NCBI RefSeq assembly: GCF_003711515.1
Contig: NW_021167082.1
Location: 2,473,691 to 2,537,690 of the forward strand
Direction of reading: 5' to 3'
DNA from: Sodiomyces alkalinus F11
Taxonomy: Eukaryota > Ascomycota > Sordariomycetes > Glomerellales > Plectosphaerellaceae
Length of the DNA stretch: 64,000 bases
A model generated the notes under the pieces. That model had not been told where the DNA came from. It made no database searches and worked only from the letters and a program-made list of their open reading frames with translations. The translations under genes and the position numbers were made by a program. Positions 13,331 to 24,970 of the stretch are shown here, one piece after another; position 1 is the stretch's first letter, and every line of letters starts with the position of its first letter.

Positions 13331-14850
13331 TAATCCTATCGCCGTGACGGACAGGTCTTGATAAACTAGTATAGTCGTAGGCGTAGTATTATAGAGTTAA
13401 TCTTCCTGGACTTCCTCTACCTTATTAGCGGTGGTAGCTACTACTTCCCGCCTTTTCTGTATCGCGGTATCCACGCGGCTTTTAAAACTATAATTATATA
13501 TCTTCTTTTCCATAACCTTCGTAATATCTTCGCGGCCGGGCTAGGTATAAGGGCGTATATCCGGCCTTACGTACTAATAGGCGATAGTAGTATAGGGGTT
13601 CTTAGGTATCTTATAAGGCCTCCTTATTACGGGAGGGATAGCCTTTACGGATATATCACTACGAGGACGCGTTTTATTATCGTTATTATTAGTAGTATCC
13701 TTAGTATTAGGGAGGTTCCCGAGGGTATTAAAGGTGCCTCGCCCGACTCTAGGCTTTATAGCGGAGGAGTATAGGCTGTTTATATTACTAAGAACCGCCC
13801 TTAAAGCCTTTACGAAGTCGTTAATTGTTAGCTTATTTTCCGTAATCTTATCATAGTTATTTACTCGGTAGTTATTACTCTATTCCTGGGTAATAGGTCT
13901 AATAGCTTTCACCGCGTCTTCTGCGTAATAGTCCGCGCTTAATAGCTCTAAAACGCCTATATATTTATAGTATATTATCGCTATTTTCTAGCTTATAACC
14001 TAGCCGTATATATCCTTAGGTATAGCCTTTATAGGTGTAGTGTATCGTCGATATAGGACTAAGGCTTCCTTACGGAGGTCTATAGGGGTTAGTCCTGTAT
14101 ACGTGTGTAGAAGAGTAATTTAAGCCTATAGGCTATTTACGGTATCGTCCTATAGCTAGGCGAGGAGGCTATATAATATAGTATAGATAGTCTCTTTAAT
14201 ATAGCAGTATACCTCGTTAAAATCCTTCTACTACGCGTCGTAGTCTCCCGTTTCCTCGAGGTATACGCGGCGATCTTATAGGTAACGCGTACGCCCCTTG
14301 TTAGAGACGTTATTAATAGATATAGACGTTTTAATCATTAGTTCTTTCGTTACGACCGTGGTTATAGCCTTCCGGCAGGCGGCCGTCTTTTTCTTATAGG
14401 CGGCTATAGCCGCTACAGTAGCGGCCGTGGTAGCGGCGGTGTCCGTGGCGTCCGTGGCCTTATCGCCCTTTAGTGTGATAGTAGAAGACGGAGTAGCCGT
14501 GGCCTCCTCCGCTATATTAGAGTCCACGTCGAGGGCCTTATATTTACAGATATTAGGCGGCGTAGGTATAGGGAGGAGATAAGCGTTAGCCTCCTTATCA
14601 CTTAGCTTTAGATTAAGATAGTTATCCTAGTAGGAGGCAGATTTACCCCGTCCGGCGCGCTCCTATACTGCCTAATCCCTTTAGTTAATAAGGGTAGTAG
14701 CGGCCGCTTTCTATTCGGCGTTAAATACGTTAAAAGATATCTTTACTAGGTTATCGGTTAGTTAATTAATAGGCAGGTTAATTAATCTCTTAATTACTCT
14801 AATTAGGTAAATAGTAGTTATTTTAGAGTACTTATATAGCCGTGATTATT
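13331..14850 (-). pseudogene. Copia-1 gag
   Basis: Minus-strand gag remnant, matching position by position the two plus-strand copies at 61680-62225 and 62700-64000. An Ala/Thr-rich segment (14276-14527) is the longest stretch left open and corresponds to 62899-63171. C-terminal to it is a helical region with many Gln positions now read as TAG. The palindrome GTTATAA-accgggc-TTATAAC at 14899-14919 lies between gag and the 5' LTR. Confidence 0.85.
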
Positions 14851-14919
14851 TCTTTATAGTGGAATAGGGGTAGCCTTATTAATATCTATCGTTTAGGCGT
14901 TATAAACCGGGCTTATAAC

Positions 14920-15205
14920 TATCGCACGTTAAAATACACTTAGATGATTAACTTAGTAGAGCAGAAATCTCGTATATATATATTATAGTAAGTTATATCT
15001 AGGAGAGTCTCTTATACCTTTAATTTAGGTGGTGAAGACTCTATTGTAGGTACTAAGTCATTTAGATCCTATCCGGTCTTTTCCGGTATTAGCCCCTAAT
15101 ATATCCTAATACCCGAGGTCCCCGATATCCGAAGCCCTTAGTTATGGCGTGGATCCCCCCTGGATCCCCTATGGACCACGTTATAGTCCGTGTGCCTATG
15201 CGATA
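14920..15205 (-). repeat. Copia-1 5' LTR
   Basis: 286 bp, the partner of 306-591. The right end reads ...CTATGCGATA, where TGCGACA is expected, and is followed by the duplication GATCG (15206-15210). Confidence 0.93.
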
Positions 15206-15210
15206 GATCG

Positions 15211-15885
15211 GAGGGTGTTAGTAGTATAGCCTTATTTATTACGGTCCTTATATATACGGTCGAGGTAGGCTATAAATTCCTTTACGTTAAATTCCCCCTT
15301 TATGCCTTTATTACCGAAAAAGGTGCTACCCACCTACTAAGGCTAGGTCTCTAAGCACGCGTTAATTATATACTATACCTTTTTATTACTACGAAATATT
15401 ATGCTATTAAGCTTAAGTTTTAGTCGTATAGCCTAGGACTAAGCGGTATATTCCGTGCGTTTTCCACTAAATCTTATAGGAAGGGCGACCTGCTATACCC
15501 GGTATAAGAGTATAGGTGCTAGTAGCGGGATAGGTACACTAGTCTTTGCTTCTAGGGGCCTAGGTACAGGTAAGGGCGTAATTACTAGGGGAGGCGTCGG
15601 GTGCGTAGTGGGTATAAGGTATAGGTTAAGTTAAGACCTTTTAAAGACTGCTTATAGGGTTGCGATTATATAATAAGTAGGGGCGATATATATCCTCGCC
15701 GCTTCCTATACGCGTTATAACACGCTATCGTCGATCTTATTATACGAGGTCTCTATAACCTGCCCTTAGCCCCTTAGTAGGCTTAGGGCGAAGTGACTAG
15801 GACCTCCTTCTATATAAGCGTGAAAGCTTATAATCTTTAAGTTCTAGTATATAACGGCTTATTAAAAGTTATTCGCGTATTAAAG
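15211..15885 (-). pseudogene. Gypsy-2 copy C1, gag start and truncated 5' LTR
   Basis: Continuation of the element at 1-305. It matches 36186-36870 of copy C2. The last 36 bases (15850-15885) are the start of the 204-bp Gypsy-2 LTR, cut by insertion of Gypsy-1 copy B at 15886. The bases TAAAG at 15881-15885 are the expected left target duplication of copy B. The remaining 170 bp of this LTR are not found elsewhere in the window. Confidence 0.85.
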
Positions 15886-16225
15886 TGTCAGGTGCCTATA
15901 GCAGTAGTTATAATAGGTCCCTAGTGTGAACCTATAGAGGTCTAGGAATGCCTAGTCTACGACCCCTCGAGGCATAAATAAGGTAATTCATTATATAGTA
16001 AATAGAATAGTCCCTCGAAGTACATAAGGCAGCCCTCGAGGAAGTAAATAATAGTCCTCGAGGAGCAGAGTGTAGTTTTAAGGAGCGAAGGAGCCTCCCC
16101 TTTAAAGGGGGAGGCTAGCGATTAATCTAAATCTTTAGCCCCCCCTATATTCTAATCCTATTATAATCCTACCTTGTTCCTTACTTAACCCTACCTTTGT
16201 ACTCTTTACGACTACCTATTTAATA
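15886..16225 (+). repeat. Gypsy-1 copy B 5' LTR
   Basis: 340 bp; starts with the unmutated end TGTCAGG and ends ATTTAATA. It is slightly shorter than the LTRs of copies A (356 bp) and B' (351 bp) because of small internal deletions, one in the CCTATCGTGATTATAC region. Confidence 0.9.
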
Positions 16226-16279
16226 TTTTAATCGCTCTACCCTCTAAGGGCGCGAAAACCGTTAAGGAGAGTTACTAAG

Positions 16280-17760
16280 ATATCTAACTATCACGAAATA
16301 AACGATCCCACGTTCGATTTTAACGAGGCTACTAGTTAGTTTAAGCGGTAGCTCCGTGATAGCGAAACCGCCTTTATAGAAGACGCTAATAAGGAACACG
16401 ACGGGAACACGCCCGGAACTAACACGGCTCCTATTTCTGCTACTGCACCGGCACCTATTCCTGCCCCTATACCCGCTCCTATTCCCGCACTTATTACTGC
16501 TTCTATCCCTATCGCTAGTATTACCTCTGCTACTACCTTTACCCCTATTACCGTCCCCGTTCCTTAGCCCACGGTTATAATAGGACTAGCGTATAATCCT
16601 AACCTGCCCCTGTATACGAATATTAACCTAGCCACGCTAACGGAGGAATAACTAGACGAACGCGTTAAGTGGATAGAGGCGTAGAACCACCGTAAGCGTA
16701 AGCTCGCTTATCTCGCTAAGCTTAAGGCGGACACTATTACCGTTACCGCTACTATTATTATTACGACCGCTATTAAGCCTATTATTAATCCTAACCGGGC
16801 CCATATTACCCACCGTTATATAGCTAAACCCCGATATCGTATTATCGTAACCCTATCGGGATGCTAGTATACCTATAATATATCTATAACGTCCTCTATA
16901 CACGGGTCCGCTACCTAGGCTAAGTTTAATTTCCCCCTACTAAAATAGGATAATATATCCTAGGCTAAGTACCGTATAGTTATTTAGGAGACTAACTAGC
17001 GGTTTAACTTAGATTCTTAATCCTTCCCTATAGACGCTGCGAAGAACTACTTTATTATATCGTGCCTCCCCTACTGCCTTAAGGAACGCTAGTAGGCTAA
17101 GCTACGATATAAGTACGATAGCGACTCTAATAGGGTTAGCTAGGCCGCCCTATAGGCTTAGTCATCCTAATACGTTAACGATAACGATACCTGCCTAAGG
17201 GAGGTAGCGGTGTAAATCCAGAGCGAATCTATCTTGTCCTAAAGAGAGGGAGAGTCCTGCGCTAAGTTTATATAATAGTGGGAAGCCCTAGGGTCGGAAC
17301 TACCGGGCGAGCTCCTAGACTAGTAGAGGATTTAGATAGTGCTAATAAGGTTACTCCCGCCTATTCGGGACTATATAGTATCTATAGCGGTTCCTAAGGA
17401 CTACTAGGATCTAGCCCTAGGCTATTATAGGGCTAAGGCCTTAACTATTACCGACGGCGTAGCTATCGGCCGGATAGACTTTTAGTCCGCTACCTAATAA
17501 CGTTATTTCCGCTCGCGTGCCCACGATTATACTCCCTATAACCCGGCCACCTACGGTTCTACTAGTATCCCTATGCCTACCCCTACGTCTATACCTATAC
17601 TAGCCTCTGCTCCTAGCTACCCTATACACCCTAAACCGTTATCGTACCTCGATTCTATTACTTACTATAACTATAACTAAAAGGGGCACTACGCTACTAT
17701 ATACCCTAGCCCCCGTTCCGAGCGACGCTCGAGTAATAGTAACCCGAATACCTAACCGGT
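16280..17760 (+). pseudogene. Gypsy-1 copy B gag
   Basis: Same start context as copy A (ATA at 16280, formerly ATG), Pro/Ala/Thr-rich N-terminal part (about 16420-16570), capsid-like middle and a CCHC knuckle remnant at about 17660-17705 (YNYN-KGHYAT). Stops at Gln/Trp positions throughout. Confidence 0.86.
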
Positions 17761-20700
17761 GTTTATATCTCGTCCCACGGTCGGCTATATCACGGGCGAG
17801 GTGCCCTAGGAACTATACCCACCAGGGACCGCCCCTATTACTACACTAGTAAAGGCACGTATATCCCTTCACTAAGGTAGGGAATAGGTATAGACGTCGG
17901 CTCTCCTTAACGGAGGTGCCGATATTAACGTTTTAGATCGGTCCCTTCTAAGGCCTAGTTAGGTTCCTAAGGGGTCCCCGGTTCCGGTATCCTAGATCAC
18001 GGAAGGACACCCGAAGGTCACTACCCTTAGGTCTATCTATAGGATTATCGTCGCTACCGACTACTAAGGACGTAAGAGGGTATAACGCGCCGAGTTCTAC
18101 GTTATAAACCTCACGGGCGTAAAAATCATCCTAGGGAGGCCATGGCTTTTAGCCGTTAACCCTAATATTAATTAGTAGTATAGCATATTGACCTATCCCT
18201 TATCCTACACAGAGCTTAGTATAGTCACGTCCCTAAAAGAGCTATGTAGGGCAGTTAGATAAGCTAAGTCTATCCTTACTCTAACCTATCTAGGTTTTAC
18301 GCGGGCCCCACGTGTCGGCTATATCGGCCTAGAAAACCCTTTAGTAGGATATAAAGATAAATTCTTAAAGGCCGGGGAACCCCGTACGCTGCTGGAATAG
18401 TATCAAGATTTCGCTAACGTCTTTAACGTCGAAAACGCCGGGAGGCTACTAACGTACTAGTAGTAGGACCACGCTATTAAGATCGAGAAAAGGAAGAAGC
18501 CGCCGTACAGGCCTATCTACCCCCTCGCCGCGTAAGAGCTTAAGGTATTGCGTTAGTATCTATAGAATACCGTTATAAAAGAATAGATCAGACCGTCTAC
18601 GAGTTCGGCCGGCGCCCCTATTCTGTTTATCCCTAAGAAGGGTGGCAAGCTACGCCTTTATATTAACTATAGAGGTTTAAATAAAGCGACCGTTAAGGAC
18701 CGCACCCCCCTGCCCCTTATCCACGAAATCCTAGATCGGTTATTATTAGCGTAGTACTATACTAAGCTGGACTTTAAACATACGTACTATCGATTACGGA
18801 TTCGGGAGGGCGATAAGTAGAAAATAGCATTCTAGATAAAATACGGCCACCACAAGTACCTTATTATACTATGCGGGTTAATAAACGCCCCCGCGAGTTT
18901 CTAACGCTATATTAACTAAGCGTTATCCGGCCTTATTAATACTATCTATATAGTATACCTCGATAATATTCTTATCTATAGTAAGGACTTAGTTACCTAC
19001 TACGTATATATCCGCGAGGTCCTTACTAGGCTTAGGTAGTAATCCCTGTATACTAACCCCGATAAGTGTGAGTTTAAGATTAAAGACGTGGAATTTCTCG
19101 GTTTCATCTATAGTCTGGATAGAGTACGTATAGACCTATCCCGTATTAAGGCTATTCGCGACTAGGAGCTTCCTAGTTCTATTAAGAAGATATAGGTCTT
19201 CCTAGGCTTTACGGGTTTTTATAGACGTTTTATTAAGAACTACTCTAAGGCGGCCGCCCCCCTTATAGACTATCTTAAAGGGGCCTGTATAGGGGGCCCT
19301 ACTAGGGGGCACGCCGGGGTCCTCGTACTCTCCTAATAGGCCTAGGCCATGTTCGAGGAAATAAAGCTACTATTTTAGAAAGCGCTAGTTTTAAGGTATT
19401 TTAATCCTGCTCTACCGATACGTACTAAGCTAGACGCTTCTGCTTTTACTATTAGTGCTGTTATTAGATAGCTTAAGGATAGGCCATAAAGACCTATCGC
19501 GTTTATATCCCGTAAGCTTCGTAGCACTAAGCTTAATTATAGCACGCCCGATTCCGAGCTTATAGCTATTACCGAGTCTTTTCGGATATAGCGGTACTAC
19601 GTGGCTTATAGTCAGAGCCCTATACTGGTTCTAATAGACTATTTAAACCACCGTTATCTATTAGATAAGCCGAAGCTTAAGGGGTAGTACGCCCGTTAGC
19701 TTAAAGAATTAGCACCGTTTGATTTTAAGATCCAGCACCGCCCGGGGATATTAAACCCCGTGGATAGGGTATTAAGAAAGCCCTAATATACGCCCTGTGA
19801 GTATACCCTGGTTACTAACTGGGCTAAGACGGTAGAGTCTTTTTCTAAGCGTTTTCTAGGCTATATCGGGAATTAGAGTGGTTCCCGTAATAGCCCCCGT
19901 TCTGTTTTTCCCGCTCTTCCTACCTTATCGAAGGTGGTGGAAACGTAAGCGGACAACCTTTTCCTAGAGTCTTTTTCGAAGCGTTGTATTATAGGGTATA
20001 TCGGGAACTAGCGTGGTTCCCGTGCTACCCTAGTTTCTATTGCCGCTCCTCCTATCTTAGTGGTAGAGATATAAGCGGATAACCCTTTTTCAGAACCCGC
20101 TCCTCCTATCTTACCGGAAAAGGTAGTAAAGATATAAGCGGAAGACCTTTTTCCTACCTTAGAGTCTTTTTCGAGGTAATTTATTCTAGGCCTTATCGGG
20201 AACTAGCGTGGTCCCTATACGGCCCCCGGTTATATTCCCGCTCTTAATTCCCCCACTTTACTAGAAGAGGTGGCAGAGGCGTAAGCGGATAACCCTTTTT
20301 ATACTAGATAGCGTCAGGCCCACGGTAATAATACCACGGACGGATATTAGTCTAGGAGTAGTGGTATCCCTTATTTAAGAATCGCGTTTCTATGCTAGAC
20401 TACTCTGGCCTCCGTTAAAAGGTTCTATAGTCTTTCTATAATAGACCTAGCGTAGGGTATTATAGGGTTATAAGGACTACTCAGAGGATTTCGGACTTTT
20501 ACATTTAGGATTATGTGCCTAGGGATATCTAGTAGTTTATACCTACCTATACTATCTTTTAGCACACTAAGCCTCGGCACTATAAGCCTTATAGCGAGCT
20601 AGCGAGTCTTCTAGTATCCTAGCACCCCTTTACAGAGATATCTATTAACTTTATGATAGGGCTACCGCCGGTCTATAATCTAGGCCATAAAAGAGATACT

Positions 20701-21720
20701 ATCCTTATAGTAGTATACTATCTAATAAAGTACTCGATTTATATCACCTCGAGTAGTGGCCTGATAGTAGAAGGACTTACTAAGTCTTTATAGTATTATA
20801 TTTTTCGCACTTTCGGCCTACCTAATAGTATTATATTAGACCGAGGCTTATTATTTATAAGCCGTTTTTAGGTGACGTTATATCTCTGCCTCGGTACCAC
20901 GCGACGCCTATCTATAGCGTGGCACCCGTAGACGGATAGATAGATAGAGTAATAGAACTAGAACCTCGAGTATTACCTACGTGTATTCTATTCGCAGGAA
21001 TAGGATAACTGGGTTAACCGGTTACCGTTAGTAGAGTTCACCTAATATAGCGTGGTATTCTACGATACGTTACACCCTATCCGATGCCATAATAGGCTAT
21101 AACCTAAGGGGACCTAACGAGGTATAACTACCCAGGGCAGGCGAGGTTCACGCCGCTAAAGCGGAACGCCGTGTAGAATACTTTATAGCCTAGCGCCGTT
21201 TTATCTCGGATCTTATTAAAAGGGTATAGGCCTCCTACAAACAGTATTATAATAACAGCTATACGTAACGGAAGTTTAAGATGGACAAGTACGTCTTACT
21301 ATCCACGAAGATTATCCGATAGAAAAGGCCCTCTAAAAAGCTTAGCGATACGTTTATCGGGCCGTATAAGATAACTAAGATCGTCGGTATATATAGCCTG
21401 GCTTACTAGTTAGCACTGCTAAAAGGTATAAGGATCTATAATATTTTCCCCGTTTCCCTACTAGACTTATAGAGGTCCCGTAATAGGTTATAACCGGAAC
21501 TACCCGTGGTCGACGTCGAATTAGAATCGGATAAGTACGAAGTTAAAGCTATCCTAGACTACCGATACTAAGGAAAACGACACTAATACCTAATTAAATA
21601 GGCCGGCTATAGCGACGAAGAAAATACCTAGGAGCCGAAGCGGAATATCCCCGATAACCTTATTAACGCCTACTTTAAACCGAGACTATCTAGAAACTAT
21701 ATAGGGTCATATACTATCCC
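17761..21720 (+). pseudogene. Gypsy-1 copy B pol
   Basis: Protease (LLNGGADINVLD, about 17905-17940), reverse transcriptase with YLDN at 18956-18967 (catalytic Asp to Asn by RIP), RNase H, integrase (about 20450-21150) and chromodomain (about 21530-21690) in the same order as copy A. The reading frame is closed by TAG/TAA at many Gln/Trp sites. Confidence 0.88.
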
Positions 21721-21839
21721 TAATAGGGACCCTATAAAGATAACGTAAGGGTATTATCATGTATCCCTCCCTCCTTATAGATAGTAAGACCTATTAGAAA
21801 CTAAATAGGTTTATATACTATCCCACGTATCGGGTATAT

Positions 21840-22190
21840 TATTAAATGGGTAGTCGCAAAGAGTGAAAAGGTAGGGTTAAGTAAGGAACCAGGTGTAATT
21901 ACGATAGGATTATAATAGGGTCAGGACGTGGGTATGGCCTAAGAGTCAGATTAATCGCTGGCCTCTCTCTTTAAAGGGGAGGCTCCCTCGCTCCTTAAGG
22001 CTACGCTTTACACCTCGAGGACTGCTTATTTACTTCCTTAAGGGCTACCTTATTTACTTTAAGGGACTATTCTGTCTACTATGTGATAACTTACTTTATT
22101 CATGACTTAAGGGGTCTTAGACTGGGTATACCTAGACCCCTATAGGTTTATACTAGGGCCTATTATAACTACTGCTATAGACACCTGATA
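21840..22190 (-). repeat. Gypsy-1 copy B' 3' LTR
   Basis: 351 bp, ending ...CACCTGATA where the complementary strand starts TGTCAGGTG. The next bases (TAGCGACGTCTCCCGG, 22191 on) are the complement of a purine-rich tract. Confidence 0.92.
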
Positions 22191-22844
22191 TAGCGACGTC
22201 TCCCGGATACTCCTATCCTTAGGAGCGCCCGATCCGTGCCAGCCTTTTAGCTCCTCCGGAACCTAACCTCCGAGTCTATCCCTAAACTCCCCGGTGCCCC
22301 GAACTAAAGCCCTCTATAGCGGGACCCCGATAAGTCCCCGACGGGTTCTTATACGGAGCCTCTTCGGCTATAGCTCTAACCCGGGTATGTACCCCCTCTA
22401 TTCGTCGTATTAACCAAAACCACTAAGCTAATATCCCACCCGGGCTCCAAATAAGTTCTAGGGTAGTTCCTTCCCGGGCCTTCGGATTAACCCCTTTATC
22501 CTTCTAGGTTATCCCTTTTATCTATCTATAAAGACTCCCTCTTATAGTATTACGTGGGGCCTGATATTACTCCTTCCGTGAATTTCGTAGCTTCCTTCTT
22601 TATACTAAAAATAGGTGCCTATATAACTGCTATTAGGGGAGATATCTCGTAACCTACCGTTACTCCCTCTTCTTATTCTTTTCTTCCTCTTCTATACTTA
22701 ATTTTCGATCGTGCTAGGCCTTATAAGTTTTACCTAATCTAAGGTATCGCGTACTAACGGTTTATAGTTTCACTTAATTAATTAATTAATTAATTGACTA
22801 CTATCTTATAAGTGCTCCCTAACCTATCTTTAGTCTATAACACT
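22191..22844. other. Gypsy-1 copy B' region between 3' LTR and antisense ORF
   Basis: No gene seen. It matches 8800-9274 of copy A inverted. A (TTAA)n run at 22775-22797, also present at 8843-8860, gives a short AT-rich low-complexity tract. Confidence 0.6.
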
Positions 22845-24430
22845 AGCTAACCACGCGATATAGTGTAGTCACTATACCTTCGTAGGAAGATAATAATAAA
22901 CGCCCCGCTACTTCCGCGAGTATAACGCGAGCCTCTAAGAGGCTTAAGACCACGGCTATGGTATTAATCTCGTAGTCTGCTAGGTAGCTAGCCCCGTGGC
23001 TAGCTACGCTAAAGCCACCTTCCTTAACTAGGGCTACGCCTTTCATATCGACTACTACGCCGTTAATTACTCCGCACTAAAGGGTAGTGGATATCGGTAT
23101 AGGCGGGGATCTAAGGGCCCCCTATATACGTTATACGGGTAAGTTAGTAGCGATTAACTTTAAGGAACAAACGTATACTATTAAGGCCGTAACGTGCCGC
23201 TATACCGATAATAGTTAGCGCACGAACGAGTGCTACTATTACTCTATGCATAATAGCCTTAAGTGCTGCGTGGTAAGTTATATATCTTTATCGTCGTTCC
23301 GATCCGTCTTTATTCCCTTGTATACCTCTTTATTATCACTTAATCCCTATAGCCCCTCTCTTCGTACACTACTCCGTGGGCCCGTTCCTAATATATATAT
23401 TAGCTCCCTATTACCGGCAAGAACGCTGCTAAGCAGCTATAGAAGGTTTTAGTTATCGCTATCGAAAAAGGTGGCCTAAATAAGAGTCGTCGTGTAAGTA
23501 TTACTAACCGTGTCCCCATGTTAACCCTATATAGTACCCTTACTAATCCTTTATAGTACTAGGCTATAGGAGTTCGATACTAGGTTATCCTTAGAGAGGC
23601 TCTAGGTTAAGCGACGCTAGAGGTTAACCGGTTATCTACCGAGGAAGCTATAGCTACTTAGCGTTAAGCTAAGGAAGTTACCAACGCCCGCTAAAAAACG
23701 GCGGAAGATATCTATAAGAGGCTTAATAGTATAGAGTCGCTCCTTAAGTAATCCGTCGGGTTATAGTAGCAGTGCCTTACCGTTAAGTAGTAGCGGCTTA
23801 ATATTGAGTAATAACGCCTAGCGTTATACTAACGCGACCCTACGGCCTAAGAACGTACGGCCGCTGCTTTCGAGTAAATAGCTACCCTTAACCTAGCCTA
23901 GGCTTAGGCCACGGAAGGTAGTATACCGATACCCTTAGAGTGTACCTTAGCCTCCGCGGGGGTTAGCTTTATAGGTAACGATATATTTAGTAATAGTAGT
24001 AGTCCTGCGTAATCTTAAGGCTCGCTATCGGGGGTTATAATACCATAATGTCCGTAAGGTCCCGCGGATCCTTACGAAATGCCCGACGATAACGATATAG
24101 TACCGGCCTTATTAGTAAAGAAGGGGAAGAAGGCTTTAACGCCCTTAACTCCTTTATTAGTGAAGAAGAAGAAGAAGTAATAGAAAGCGAAGACGCCTCT
24201 ATCTCTTCGGCCTTCGACACTATCCGCGGGTAATAGGTAAAAGGGGGTAACGGCTATTACCGCGGGGCAAAGCCAGGTATATATATAGAGGATAATAACG
24301 GCGAGGTGGCTAGGCGGGAGCCTACTCCTTTAGACGATAAGTTAGTAGGGTTTAAGGACGCTCTTTTAGGGGCGTAATAGGATAGTATATATAGAGGAAA
24401 ACGGTTATTTTCTTTTCGGGTTTTTTACTA
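22845..24430 (+). pseudogene. Gypsy-1 copy B' antisense ORF (best-preserved copy)
   Basis: Plus-strand frame inside a minus-strand element. From about 22850 it reads TIPS-EDNNKRPATSAS and RASKRLKTT (basic, nuclear-signal-like), then GGDLRAPYIRYTGKLVAINF (about 23107-23165). A Cys motif at 23231-23266 follows, ECYYYSMHNSLKC, which fits C-x2-C-x2-H-x4-C if the fourth Tyr (TAC) was Cys (TGC). GTAAGT follows at 23273. From about 23600 comes a long helical, Gln/Glu/Lys-rich coiled-coil-like stretch (EAIAT, KTAEDIYKRLNSIESLLK), then an acidic Ser/Glu tail (EEEEEVIESEDAS, 24160-24200) and a stop near 24430. I do not recognise a family. Confidence 0.75.
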
Positions 24431-24970
24431 ACCTTCGGGTTAGGTTTTTTTTTTTTTTAACTAGCTTTAGGGTATTCCTATTATAACCCTAACAGTCCTA
24501 ACTATACTTCGCTATAATATAATTATATCCTATCATAACGGCTAATTAGGGGGAAAAGTAGAGCTTAAGGCGATAGGCTATTATGCTAAAGGGATAACAA
24601 CGGGGTCGGAAGCAGAACGCCTATAAAGGAAGAATAGAGGTTAAGAGCAGAACGCTTAAAAAGAAAGAATAGATATTAAGAGCGGAACGCTCTAAAGGGA
24701 GAAAATAGAAGGTTAAGAGCAGAACGCTTAAAAGGAAGAAAACAGGAGTTTAAGAGCAGAATGCTTAAAAGGAAGAAAATAGGAGGCGAGGTGATAATAC
24801 TAGCCCTTATCCTATTAGGTCCCCTGTGGGGATAGTGCATAAACCTATTTAGTTCCAGGTAAGTCTTATTATTCGCGAGGAGGGGTAAGCATAACGCCTT
24901 CGCGTCGTTTCTATAAGGTCCCCTGTAGGAATAGTATATAAACCCATTTAGTCCCCCGATAGCCTTACCT
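24431..24970 (-). other. Gypsy-1 copy B' spacer with short repeats
   Basis: Between the antisense ORF and the chromodomain end of pol. It contains four or five imperfect copies of a unit close to AAGAGCAGAACGCTTAAAAGG (24605-24780). A T-run lies at 24449-24460. No gene seen. Confidence 0.65.

Larger units (their letters stand above)
306..15205 (-). mobile_element. Copia-1 LTR retrotransposon (G0), minus strand, interrupted by Gypsy-1 copy A
   Basis: Two 286-bp LTRs (306-591 and 14920-15205) in the same orientation are flanked by the 5-bp duplication GATCG (301-305 and 15206-15210). The intact LTR ends read TGTCGCA...TGCGACA once RIP changes are allowed for. Between them, on the minus strand, are remnants of gag, aspartic protease, integrase, reverse transcriptase and RNase H in the Ty1/copia order. 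A Gypsy-1 element (1022-9630) splits the RNase H end. Without that insert the element is about 6.3 kb, normal for a copia element. Stops throughout make it non-autonomous. Confidence 0.93.

Noticed and set aside
22843..23046. 67-codon minus-strand frame (MKGVALVKEGG...)
   Set aside because: Opposite strand of the plus-strand antisense ORF of copy B', whose frame is continuous and shared with copy A.
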